Assembly (NCBI GenBank): GCA_018268715.1 | Contig: JAFDVZ010000016.1 | Location: 186,001-250,000, forward strand | Reading direction: 5' to 3' | Length of the DNA: 64,000 nucleotides | Source: Acidobacteriota bacterium | Lineage (GTDB): Bacteria > Acidobacteriota > Terriglobia > Bryobacterales > Bryobacteraceae | Shown: positions 1 through 8,607 of the stretch, piece after piece | Layout: each line of letters opens with the position of its first letter | Position numbering within the stretch: the first letter of the stretch is position 1 | The notes under the pieces: generated by a model | Seen by the model: the letters and a program-made list of their open reading frames with translations, nothing else | Told to the model about the DNA's origin: nothing | The model's database searches: none | Made by a program: the position numbers and the translations under genes

Positions 1-248
1 ACTCCTCGGGAGTCAACCAGCGCCGGAAGTTCGCTGAGGTCGGATCCTGTTGCTCTCTAAGCATCCGGTCCAGCGCCGCCTGTCGCTCAGCGCTTCGGCG
101 CAATGTAAGAGTCATGTGGGACAGTCGCCTTGTCTTGTCGATCGGCCCGCGGTCATCATCGCGGCGGATTCTGGGATTCAATGACTGCGCCGCGAGGCTG
201 CATGGCGGCAGGAGCGTAACGCACAGAACAAGAACAAAACGCTTCACG
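1..248 (-). CDS. S53-type (pro-kumamolisin) secreted protease, N-terminal part
   Basis: The first 82 codons of a gene that runs off the left edge. The GTG at 248 starts a good Sec signal peptide (KRF, then the hydrophobic VLVLCVTLLPP, then SLAAQ). Next comes a segment typical of the pro-kumamolisin activation domain: LTLRRSAERQAALDRMLREQ, then QDPTSANFRRWLTPEE. In this family the wording 'leu-x-leu-lys-arg-ser ... ala-leu-asp ... gln-gln-asp-pro-x-ser ... trp-leu-thr-pro-glu' marks the chaperone-like propeptide of acid serine-carboxyl peptidases. The catalytic domain would lie outside the window, so the protease call rests on the propeptide alone. No clear Shine-Dalgarno site precedes the GTG. 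A candidate promoter lies at 307-335. Confidence 0.72.
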
Positions 249-306
249 GCGTGAGCAGATAGGGCGGATGTCTTGGTGTGGGGCAAGATGAGACTCGTTG
301 ATAAGG

Positions 307-335
307 ATAGTATCAGAGTCGAACATCCGATTTAA
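307..335 (-). promoter_or_regulatory. Candidate sigma70-like promoter for the S53-type gene
   Basis: Read on the minus strand, TTAAAT (335-330) is followed by a 17-bp spacer and TACTAT (312-307). The -10 matches the consensus at four of six positions and the -35 at three. The predicted transcript start near 300 would leave a leader of about 50 nt before the GTG at 248. The spacing is right but the -35 is weak. Confidence 0.35.
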
Positions 336-1048
336 GTTGGCCGGAGAAAACGCCGGGATAGTCTATCTCGAAGTTAGGGTCTGGACCTATCAACTAACGC
401 TTCCCGTCGCCCTCAGTTACTGTGGTGGAGACGCTCGCCCACATCTCGCCGCCACGAAGTTATAACCCAGCCGAGTTAAGGGGTAACGTGGCGAAAAACC
501 CGTTACAGGGGCGTTTTGCCCTCCGAACGGATACCCCGGAAATCGGCGTTCACAGAAAATCAAAATAAATATCTCCAATAAATGCAATAACTTCGGAAAA
601 GTGGCTCCCCCCGGCTTCCCAAACCACCCTTTATCCTGAAAGTGGAAGCAGGAATGTCGGAATTCCCAATCCAGGCCCCGCGCTGGAGGTCGCTCGACTC
701 CCGCCGCGCTCCCACTCGCCGTCCGGCGAGCCCCCACCCTCCGGCAAGCCCCCACTCCGCGCTCGCATTATTCCCCTCTGCCACCGACCCCAGGTGCTGT
801 GTGGTGAAAACCGACGAAGCCAGTCTCCCCCTCGGCCCCCAAGACTATCTTGTAGAAACCAATGATGATCCTTGGGGAATGGCTCACTCGAAATGCCCGG
901 ATTACGAAACGAACCCATACGCCGCCTCTGAGCCACCGCGAAAGGTGTACTCTCCCTCCCCGCCACCGTCAGGACTGCCAATAGCGGCCACCCACCGCCG
1001 TGCAGTAGGATCAGGGTTACTGCCAATCGCGAGGACATTTAATTAAAG
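336..1048. other. Long intergenic region without a convincing gene
   Basis: About 700 bp separate the protease promoter from the BNR-repeat gene. Reading frames of 70-135 codons exist on both strands, but they overlap one another, are rich in Arg, Pro, Gly and Ser, and show no domain, signal peptide or ribosome site I trust. The part around 540-600 is clearly AT-richer than its surroundings. An 18-bp imperfect direct repeat (TCCGGCGAGCCCCCACCC at 722, TCCGGCAAGCCCCCACTC at 740) lies inside. A TTAATTAA stretch just precedes the ATG at 1049. It could hold regulatory DNA or a decayed gene. Confidence 0.5.
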
Positions 1049-4000
1049 ATGAATCGGATCCTGCCCGCCTCGGTCCTGATCGCCGCCGCTGCTTTCGGCC
1101 AGACCTTCGACGCCAAGCTCTTCACCGAACTGAAGTGGCGCTCCATCGGACCCTACCGCGCCGGCCGGACCCGCGCCGCCACGGGTGTCGCCCAGCAACC
1201 CGGCACGTTCTACATCGGAGCCGTCAGCGGAGGCGTCTGGAAGACCACCGACTACGGCCGCATCTGGAGCCCGATCTTCGACGACCAACCCTCCGGTTCC
1301 GTCGGAGCCATCGCCGTCGCCCCCTCTGACCCGAACACCATCTACGTCGGCAGCGGCGAGGGCCTCCAGCGGCCCGACCTGTCCACCGGCGACGGCGTCT
1401 ACCGCTCCAATGACGCGGGCCGCACCTGGGTCCACCTGGGCCTCCGCGACGGCCAGCAGATCCCCCAGATCGCGGTCGATCCCACCGACCCCAAACGCAT
1501 CTTCGTAGCCGTCCTCGGCCACCCTTACGGCCCCAATACGGAGCGCGGCGTCTTCCGCTCCCTCGACGCCGGAGCCACCTTTCAGCGCGTCTTCTTCATC
1601 GACGAGAACACCGGTGCGAGCGACGTCGCCATCGATCCCGCGAACCCCAGCGCCATCTACGCCGGCATGTGGGAAGCCCGGCAGGGCCCGTGGGAGAACG
1701 GGGCCTTTGGAACCGGCGGCGGCATTTATAAGTCCACCGACGGCGGCGACACCTGGAAGCCCCTCACCAAAGGGCTCCCCGTGCTTGGCCAGGTCAACAT
1801 CGCCATCGCCCCCAGCAACCCGAAGCGCCTCTACATCGCGGCCGCCTCCACCGCCGGCCGCACCGTCGGACTCTACCGCTCCGACGATGGCGGCGAAAGC
1901 TGGATCCAGACCACCAACGACCCCCGCCCCGCCACTCGCATCGGCGGCGGCGATTGCCCGGTCCTCCGCGTCGACCCCAAGAACCCCGACCTCGTCTACA
2001 GCGCGAGCATCGTCACTTGGCGCTCCACCGACGCCGGCCGGACCTGGACCGGCATCCGCGGCGCTCCCGGCGGCGACGACTATCAGAACGCCTGGATCGA
2101 CCCGAACAACTCGAACGTGATCCTGCTGGCCAGCGACCAGGGCGCCATTGTCACCGTCAACGGCGGCGAGACCTGGAGTTCGTGGTACAACCAGCCCACC
2201 GCGCAGATGTATCACGTCGCGGCCGACAACGCCTTCCCCTACCGCCTCTGCGGCGGCCAGCAGGAGAGCGGCTCGGCCTGTGTTTCCAGTCGCGGCGACG
2301 GCGGCCAGATCACCTTCCGTGACTGGAGCCCCGTCGGAGTCGAAGAGTACGGATATGTGGCCCCCGACCCCCTCGACCCCGACCTCGTCTATGGCGGCAA
2401 GATCACCCGCTACGACCGCCGCACCGGCCAGGTGAAGAGCGTCGCGCCCAAGCCCCTCCGCAACGGCGGCTACCGCGCCCTTCGCACCGCCCCCGTCCAG
2501 TTCTCGCCCGTCGACCCGCGCACGCTCTACTTCGCCGCGAACACCCTGTGGAAGACTCGCGACGGCGGCAAGACCTGGGCCGAGATCAGCCCGGACCTCT
2601 CACGCAAGACCTGGGAAGTCCCCGCGAGCGTCGGCAAGTACAAATCGAGCGACGCCGCCAAGCCCGTGCAGCGCGGCGTCATCTACGCGCTGGCCCCCTC
2701 GCCTCTCGACATCAACCGCCTGTGGGCCGGCACCGACGACGGTCTCATCCACCTGACCACCGACGGCGGGCAGCATTGGAAGGACGTCACGCCGCCTCAG
2801 ATCGGAGCCTGGTGGAAGATCTCCATCCTCGACGCCGGACACTTCGAGCCGGGCGCCTGCTACGCGGCGGTGAACACCTTCAAACTCGACGACCTTCGCC
2901 CCCACATCTTCCGCACGCACGATTCCGGCCGCACCTGGACCGAGATCGTCAACGGCATCCCCGCCGGCGCCATCGTCAACGTCGTCCGCGAGGACCCCAA
3001 GCGCAAGGGTCTGCTCTACGCCGGAACCGAGCGCGAGGTCTATGTCTCCTTCGACGACGGCGACCACTGGCAGAGCCTGCGCAACAACATGCCCGCCACC
3101 TCCATCCGCGACCTGATCGTCAAGGGTGACGACCTCGCCGTCGGCACGCACAGCCGCGGCTTCTGGATCCTCGACAACGTCACGCCCCTGCGCCAGATCG
3201 CGGCCTCCATCGCCCAATCCGGCGCCGTGCTGTTCGCTCCGCAGACCGCCACGCGCGTCCGCTGGAACATGAACACCGACACGCCGCTCCCGCCCGACGA
3301 ACCCGCCGGTCAAAACCCGCCCGACGGCGCCATGATCGACTATTACCTCGGCGCCAACATCAGCGGCCCCGTCTCGGTTGAGATCCTCGACTCAGCCGGC
3401 GCCGTCGTGCGCCGCTATTCGAGCGACGACCGCGTTGAGCCCGTCGACCCCAACCTCGCCATCCCGAAGTATTGGGTGCGTCCGGCCCGCGCGCTCTCGA
3501 ACGCGCCCGGCCTGCACCGCTGGCTGTGGGACATGAAGTACACGCCGCTCGCCACCGTCGGCCAGAACTACCCGATGACGGCCATCCTTCATGACACCGC
3601 CCCGGCGGCGCTCTCCATGTGGGTGCTGCCCGGAAAGTACACCGTGCGCCTCACCGCCGGAGGCAAGAGCTACAGCCAGTCCATCACAGTCCGCATGGAC
3701 CCGCGCGTGAAGACCTCGGCCGCCGACCTCGCCCAGCAGTTCGCGGTTTCGAAACAGCTCTATGACGACGCCCTGGCCGCCGCCAGGACCATCGACGAAG
3801 TGCGCACCGCCCGCGCCCGGCAGCCCGGCACGGATTTCGACAGGAAGGCGCAGGCCATTGAGGGCGAGCGCGGAGGCTTCGGCCGCCGTGGTGGTCCGGC
3901 CGCGTCCGACACCCTGGGCAGTGTAAGCGGGACCTTGATGGCGTTGCTCAACGAACTCCAGGCCGCCGATGTCGCCCCCACGGCCGCCGAGGTGGGCGCC

Positions 4001-4069
4001 GTCAACGACCGCCGGGCCGCGCTCAAGAAACTGTTCGACCGCTGGGCCGAGCTCAAACAAGGCAAGTAA
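1049..4069 (+). CDS. Secreted BNR/Asp-box repeat beta-propeller protein (sortilin/VPS10-like)
   Basis: A 1006-residue protein with a Sec signal peptide (MNRILPASVLIAAAAFGQTF). At least nine Asp-box motifs of the S-x-D-x-G-x-T-W type are visible, for example SNDAGRTW, STDGGDTW, SDDGGESW, STDAGRTW, TRDGGKTW, TTDGGQHW and THDSGRTW, spaced as in two stacked beta-propellers. The C-terminal third (about residue 740 on) lacks the motif and looks like a beta-sandwich followed by a helical tail. Such proteins are common and often expanded in soil acidobacteria; they are annotated as glycosyl-hydrolase-like or VPS10 proteins, but enzymatic activity is unproven. The stop codon overlaps the next ATG by one base (TAATG), suggesting coupling to the uronate-dehydrogenase-like gene. 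Codons are strongly C-ending. Confidence 0.85.
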   Translation: MNRILPASVLIAAAAFGQTFDAKLFTELKWRSIGPYRAGRTRAATGVAQQPGTFYIGAVSGGVWKTTDYGRIWSPIFDDQPSGSVGAIAVAPSDPNTIYVGSGEGLQRPDLSTGDGVYRSNDAGRTWVHLGLRDGQQIPQIAVDPTDPKRIFVAVLGHPYGPNTERGVFRSLDAGATFQRVFFIDENTGASDVAIDPANPSAIYAGMWEARQGPWENGAFGTGGGIYKSTDGGDTWKPLTKGLPVLGQVNIAIAPSNPKRLYIAAASTAGRTVGLYRSDDGGESWIQTTNDPRPATRIGGGDCPVLRVDPKNPDLVYSASIVTWRSTDAGRTWTGIRGAPGGDDYQNAWIDPNNSNVILLASDQGAIVTVNGGETWSSWYNQPTAQMYHVAADNAFPYRLCGGQQESGSACVSSRGDGGQITFRDWSPVGVEEYGYVAPDPLDPDLVYGGKITRYDRRTGQVKSVAPKPLRNGGYRALRTAPVQFSPVDPRTLYFAANTLWKTRDGGKTWAEISPDLSRKTWEVPASVGKYKSSDAAKPVQRGVIYALAPSPLDINRLWAGTDDGLIHLTTDGGQHWKDVTPPQIGAWWKISILDAGHFEPGACYAAVNTFKLDDLRPHIFRTHDSGRTWTEIVNGIPAGAIVNVVREDPKRKGLLYAGTEREVYVSFDDGDHWQSLRNNMPATSIRDLIVKGDDLAVGTHSRGFWILDNVTPLRQIAASIAQSGAVLFAPQTATRVRWNMNTDTPLPPDEPAGQNPPDGAMIDYYLGANISGPVSVEILDSAGAVVRRYSSDDRVEPVDPNLAIPKYWVRPARALSNAPGLHRWLWDMKYTPLATVGQNYPMTAILHDTAPAALSMWVLPGKYTVRLTAGGKSYSQSITVRMDPRVKTSAADLAQQFAVSKQLYDDALAAARTIDEVRTARARQPGTDFDRKAQAIEGERGGFGRRGGPAASDTLGSVSGTLMALLNELQAADVAPTAAEVGAVNDRRAALKKLFDRWAELKQGK

Positions 4070-4860
4070 TGCCGGGCGGCAGGATCGTTGTCACCGGCGC
4101 CGCCGGCAAGCTGGGGCGTCTGCTCGCGCCGCTGCTGGGCGAGCGCTTCCCCCTGCGCCTGTGCGACATCGCCCCGGTGCCGGCGGCGCCCGGCGACGAA
4201 GGGCTCCAGGGCGATCTCTCCGACCCGGCCTTTGCCCGCCGGGCCGTGGCCGGCGCCGCCGGAGTCGTCCATCTGGCGGGGTTGGTGGCCTCGCGCGTCA
4301 GCTTCGAGGACACGCTCGACCCGAACTACCGGGCCGTGCTGGCGCTCTTGGAAGCCTGTCGTCTTGAAGGCGTGCCGCGCTTTGTTTTCGCGAGCAGCCA
4401 CCACATCGTGGGCGCTCTGCCGGCCGACCGCCAGTACGACGAGTCGGCCCCCATCGAGCCCGACAGTTACTACGGCCTCGCCAAGGCGTTCGGTGAAGCG
4501 GCCTGCGCCATGTTCGCGCGCCGCCATGGCGTCCGGACTCTGGTGATCCGCATCGGCAACGGCGACCCGGAAGTGGCCGACGCCCGCCGCGAGCGTCTCT
4601 GGATCAGCGGCCGCGATCTGGCCCAGTTAGTCGACATCGGCCTCACCGCCCCGGGCCTGACGTATGAGGTGGTTTACGGGGTCTCCGAGTGCCCCAACGC
4701 GCTGTTCGCTAACGATGCCGCCAGGCGCCTGGGTTACCGCCCGCTCGACCGCGCCGACCAACATCGCTCGCCGGCCTTCGACGCCGAAACAAGGTGGTCC
4801 GCCATCGGGGGCGTCTTCATGGCGGACGAACTGCCGGCGCCGTTCCATCGCACCCGCTAG
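4069..4860 (+). CDS. Extended SDR, uronate dehydrogenase-like
   Basis: 263 residues, the usual size of uronate dehydrogenases (NAD-dependent oxidation of galacturonate or glucuronate to the lactone). Visible are the N-terminal nucleotide loop VTGAAGKLG, a FVFASSHHIVG strand in the position of the family's catalytic Ser/Thr region, and the YxxxK pair in YYGLAK (Tyr135, Lys139). The later stretch NALFANDAARRLGYRP also matches the family's C-terminal layout. It is a cytoplasmic Rossmann-fold enzyme with no signal peptide. A role in pectin or hexuronate use would fit the ExuT-like transporter at 46-47.5 kb and the glycan-degrading genes nearby. The precise substrate is inferred, and other sugar-nucleotide epimerases share the fold. 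Its last 4 bases overlap the end of convergent mutL. Confidence 0.75.
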   Translation: MPGGRIVVTGAAGKLGRLLAPLLGERFPLRLCDIAPVPAAPGDEGLQGDLSDPAFARRAVAGAAGVVHLAGLVASRVSFEDTLDPNYRAVLALLEACRLEGVPRFVFASSHHIVGALPADRQYDESAPIEPDSYYGLAKAFGEAACAMFARRHGVRTLVIRIGNGDPEVADARRERLWISGRDLAQLVDIGLTAPGLTYEVVYGVSECPNALFANDAARRLGYRPLDRADQHRSPAFDAETRWSAIGGVFMADELPAPFHRTR

Positions 4861-6842
4861 ATGCGGTGGAAGCCCTTGAGGATGTCGCGCATGGAGTAGC
4901 GCATGGCCACGGGCCGCCCATGCGGGCAACTCATCGGGTACTCGGTGGCGGCCAGCGCCGCCAGCAGCCACTCCATCTTGGCCATGTCGAGCCGCATGTT
5001 GATCTTGATCGCGGCCCGGCAGGCAACCGACGCGGCGATGGCGCGCCGCTGGTCCTCGAGCGAAACGGTTCTCAGCTCCTTCTCGGAGATCTCGAGAATC
5101 TCGAACACCAGCCATTCGATATCGGCCAGCCCGACTCCCGCGGGCGCGGCCTTCACCGCGATTGTGCGGTTGCCGAACGGTTCGGTCTCAAAGCCCGTGC
5201 GGTTCAACTCATCGGCGATGCGGGCGTACTCCACCTGCTGGCCCGGCGTGAGTTCGAGCACGATGGGAAGCAGCAGGCTCTGCATCTCCACCCGGCCCGC
5301 GCCGCGCTCCTTGAGCACGCGCTCGAACAGGATGCGCTCGTGCGCCACGTGCTGGTCGATGATCCACAGCCCGTCGCGCCCGGCCGCGATGATGAAGCTG
5401 TCGTGAAGCTGGCCGAGCGGCCGCAGGTCGCGAAGCGACGCCATGGTCGGCTGGTCGTAGTCGATGGAGACGTTCGGCAACGGCCCGTGCGTGTCGGGTA
5501 CGCCGAGCCGTAGCGGCGCCGCCTGATGATGCAGCGTGACGGCGGGCAGGTCCTCGTCGCGCTGGGGCTGGGCGTTCGGGACCACCGGCCGTAGTTCGGT
5601 CGCGGGTTGCGCTCCCTGCGCGACCACCGGGTCGTAGCCGGCCTCGTGCATGGTCTGGCTGAACTCGGAGAAGGGAAGCGCCGCGGCCCGTTGCGGTTCG
5701 GGCGGGGGCGGTGCGCTGGGGATGGGCGAATATCGCGCGGGCACGCTGGAGGCGGGTCGCTGCCCGATCAGCACCTCGCGGATCACGTCGCGTATGAAGT
5801 CATGAACGAAGGAAGGATGCCGGAAGCGAACCTCGGTCTTGGCGGGATGAACGTTGACGTCCACCTCCTCGCAGTCGCAGTCGAGAAACAGCAGGGCGAA
5901 GGGATAACTCGACCCCGGCATCAGGTTGGCGTAGGCCTGCGAGATGGCGTGCATCAGCAGCTTATCGCGAATCAGCCGGCCGTTGACAAACAGATAGATC
6001 GAGTTACGATTCGACTTCTGCACCTGAGGCCGCGACACGAAGCCCCGCAGGCAGAACGCGCGCACCGGTCCTTCGGCCTCGGCTTCCGCTTCCGCCGCGA
6101 GTTGCGCGCCGACGGAAGCCGACGGCGGCAGGTACGGCGGCGGCAATTCCAGGTCGCGCTCCTGGGTGCCCAGGTCGACCAGATCCTCCATGGTCTGGCT
6201 GCCGAACACCTGGTAGACACGGTCGCGGATCTCGGCCACCGGCGACACCGACAGCAGTTCGCTCGCCCCGTGATGCAGTTGGAAGCCGCGATTGGGATGC
6301 GCCAGGCTATAGTGTGTGACCAGCGAGGCGATGTGGGCGAGTTCCGTCTGCTCGGAGCGCAGGAACTTCTTCCGGGCCGGGACGTTGTAGAACAGGTCCC
6401 GCACCGTGATGACGGTGCCGCGCGGCAGGGCGGCCTCCTCGCAGCGCAACAGTTTGCCGCCCGCGATCTCCACCCGCGTGCCGGACTCTTCGTCCTCGCT
6501 CCGGGACTCGAGCAGCAGCCGGGAAACGCTGGCGATGGACGGCAGCGCCTCGCCGCGGAAGCCCAGTGTGGCGATGGAAAGCAGATCCCGAACGTCGCTC
6601 AGCTTGCTGGTGGCGTGCCGCTCGAAGGCGAGCATGGCGTCGTCGCGCAGCATGCCGCAGCCGTCATCGGCGATGCGGATCATACGGCGTCCGCCCGCCT
6701 CCACGGCGACGCGAACATCCCGCGCCCCGGCGTCCAACGAGTTTTCGAGCAGTTCCTTGACGACGCTAGCAGGCCGCTCCACCACTTCCCCGGCGGCGAT
6801 CTTGTTAGCGACCGTGTCGGAGAGGATACGAATACGGCCCAT
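4857..6842 (-). CDS. mutL: DNA mismatch repair protein MutL (endonuclease type)
   Basis: 661 residues. The N-terminus carries the GHKL ATPase motifs in order: ANKIAAGEVVERP with the catalytic Glu and the ELLENSLDAGA ATP-binding helix, then DDGCGM, then the ATP lid TLGFRGEALPSIASV. The C-terminal dimerisation domain has the nicking-endonuclease signature DQHVAHERILFE (from Asp496; the usual Ala of DQHA is Val), an ACRAAIK motif and the metal-binding CPHGRP (Cys639). It should therefore nick the nascent strand, as in organisms lacking MutH, rather than act like E. coli MutL. Its start lies 11 bp downstream of the TolC-like gene stop, so it is probably co-transcribed with the efflux genes. No MutS is in view. 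Confidence 0.97.
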   Translation of the reverse strand: MGRIRILSDTVANKIAAGEVVERPASVVKELLENSLDAGARDVRVAVEAGGRRMIRIADDGCGMLRDDAMLAFERHATSKLSDVRDLLSIATLGFRGEALPSIASVSRLLLESRSEDEESGTRVEIAGGKLLRCEEAALPRGTVITVRDLFYNVPARKKFLRSEQTELAHIASLVTHYSLAHPNRGFQLHHGASELLSVSPVAEIRDRVYQVFGSQTMEDLVDLGTQERDLELPPPYLPPSASVGAQLAAEAEAEAEGPVRAFCLRGFVSRPQVQKSNRNSIYLFVNGRLIRDKLLMHAISQAYANLMPGSSYPFALLFLDCDCEEVDVNVHPAKTEVRFRHPSFVHDFIRDVIREVLIGQRPASSVPARYSPIPSAPPPPEPQRAAALPFSEFSQTMHEAGYDPVVAQGAQPATELRPVVPNAQPQRDEDLPAVTLHHQAAPLRLGVPDTHGPLPNVSIDYDQPTMASLRDLRPLGQLHDSFIIAAGRDGLWIIDQHVAHERILFERVLKERGAGRVEMQSLLLPIVLELTPGQQVEYARIADELNRTGFETEPFGNRTIAVKAAPAGVGLADIEWLVFEILEISEKELRTVSLEDQRRAIAASVACRAAIKINMRLDMAKMEWLLAALAATEYPMSCPHGRPVAMRYSMRDILKGFHRI

Positions 6843-6853
6843 TCATCACGAGT

Positions 6854-8587
6854 TTACTGGATCCGGATCCCCCGTTCATCCAGTAACTCGCCGGTGCGCT
6901 GCAATAACGTCAGCAGATTCCGCCGATAGTTGATCGATTCGCGCACCAGGTTGGACTCGGCGGTGGTCAAATCGTTCTGCGACGCCAGCACGAAGAAGAT
7001 CGTCGTCGTGCCCAATTCGTACCGCTTCTGATCGGCGTCCACGCGCTTCTGCGCCAGGTCGCGGGCGATCTTGGCCAACTCGACGCTGGCCTTGCTGTTC
7101 TCCACCTGGCTGACGGCCTGCGCCACCTGAAGACGAATGTTCTGCGTCAGGCTTCGCGACCGCAGCGTGTCGAGCTTCTTGCTCACCACCGCGTCGGCCA
7201 GATTCGCCGCGGCCGCCCGATCCCGAATCGGCAGGCGCAGCGTCAGGCCGAAGCCGTAGGTCGGATAACCGAAACCCCACACCTGGCTGAAGGCGTCGCC
7301 AAAGCCGCCCGGCGTTACGGCGACCACCTGCGACGACGTCCCGTCGGACTGGAACACGTTGGTCAGCGTGCGGCCCACGCCGCCCTGACCGTAGCTGCCA
7401 TACTGCGCCGTCAGCGACAAGTCGGGCAGCAATGCGTTATTGGTCTGCGCGATCGACAGGTCGTCGCCCGCCAGCGTTTCGCTCAACGCCTTCAGGTCGG
7501 CGCGGCGGCCCAGCGCCTTGGCGATCAGGGACTCTCGGTCGAGGCCCGAGGCGCCGGCGGCCGGCGGCGTCACCGCCTCGGTCAACACCAGCGGCATATC
7601 TCGGAACTTCGGGCTCAGGTCGGCGCCGATCTGACGCCGCGCGGCGTCCTCGGCCTGCGCCAGCCGGTAGCGCGCCTGCACCACGTTGATCTGCGCGGTG
7701 GCGTAATTGGCCTCGGGCTGGAAGATTTCCAACGACGAGATAGCGCCTAACTCGAGTTCCCGCTTGGAGCGCTTCAGCGCGGTATCGGCCAGCGCCAGCG
7801 ACTCTTCCTGGACTCGCAGATTCTCGCGCGCCTCCACCACCGCCCAGTAAGCCAGCTCCGCGTTCACGATCAACTGCAGCACCTGGTCCTCGAGCGAATA
7901 CGTGCTGGACTTCAGTTTGCTGCGGGCGATAGTGATGGGCAGCCGGGTGACCCACCCGCCGCGCCCCTTCAGCAGCGGCTGAGTGACGTTCCAGCCCATG
8001 TTCGAGCTATGGGACGGGTTGTACGTCGCAAACGAGCTGTTGGTGGACAGCCGCGTGTTGCTGAATGACATGGCCACCGTGGCGCCCGAGCTCAACAACT
8101 GCGTATAACTCATCGAGAAGGGCTGCGTGAGAGTGTTCAGCGAAACGGCGCCGTTCAACGCGCTGCTCGACGGAGTCTGTTGGCGGGTGGTGGTGAAACG
8201 GGTCACCGCCAGGGGATCGAAAATGCCGAAGGCGCGCGTGATGGCGTCCTTCTGAATCTCCACGCTGACCACCTGGATGCTGATGTCCGGGTTGTTCGAC
8301 ATGGTGAGTTGCAGGAAGTTCTTGAGCGTCAGCTCGAGTTTCCCCGAGGTCGCGTAATCCTCGAGCATCACCGGGTCCTTCAACTCCACCTTGGGGGAAA
8401 CCGTTCCCAGGTGCTTCTTGAAATAGGCCGGCTTGGGGAAGAACGGCTCGTCGCAAATGGCGCAGATTTCGCTCGAAGGCAGGATCTGCTGGGCGCCGGA
8501 CGCGGACGCCGCCGGCGCGGTGTTATCGCCGGCCACTGCCGCCGCCCCGAACGCCAGAAACAAAGACAACAGGATATGACTGCGCAT
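6854..8587 (-). CDS. TolC-like outer membrane efflux protein
   Basis: About 577 residues from the ATG at 8587, chosen because it gives a good signal peptide (MRSHILLSLFLAFGAAAVAG); the frame itself is open further upstream. The mature protein begins with a Cys-containing stretch (ICAICDEPFFPKP) and then shows the two-fold repeat of long amphipathic helices typical of outer membrane efflux proteins, such as the segment around NAELAYWAVVEARENLRVQE and its counterpart near RLQVAQAVSQVENSKASVEL. It would form the exit duct for the tripartite pump encoded by the genes just upstream. The gap to the permease stop is 20 bp. The tail NYRRNLLTLLQRTGELLDER resembles the usual end of the last TolC-like helix. 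Confidence 0.85.
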   Translation of the reverse strand: MRSHILLSLFLAFGAAAVAGDNTAPAASASGAQQILPSSEICAICDEPFFPKPAYFKKHLGTVSPKVELKDPVMLEDYATSGKLELTLKNFLQLTMSNNPDISIQVVSVEIQKDAITRAFGIFDPLAVTRFTTTRQQTPSSSALNGAVSLNTLTQPFSMSYTQLLSSGATVAMSFSNTRLSTNSSFATYNPSHSSNMGWNVTQPLLKGRGGWVTRLPITIARSKLKSSTYSLEDQVLQLIVNAELAYWAVVEARENLRVQEESLALADTALKRSKRELELGAISSLEIFQPEANYATAQINVVQARYRLAQAEDAARRQIGADLSPKFRDMPLVLTEAVTPPAAGASGLDRESLIAKALGRRADLKALSETLAGDDLSIAQTNNALLPDLSLTAQYGSYGQGGVGRTLTNVFQSDGTSSQVVAVTPGGFGDAFSQVWGFGYPTYGFGLTLRLPIRDRAAAANLADAVVSKKLDTLRSRSLTQNIRLQVAQAVSQVENSKASVELAKIARDLAQKRVDADQKRYELGTTTIFFVLASQNDLTTAESNLVRESINYRRNLLTLLQRTGELLDERGIRIQ

Positions 8588-8607
8588 GTTAGTTTCTTCC
8601 ACCACCA

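Noticed and set aside
631-1046. Overlapping 134-135-codon frames on both strands
   Set aside because: No domain, ribosome site or conserved-looking sequence; both are rich in Arg, Pro, Gly and Ser as expected of chance frames in GC-rich DNA.
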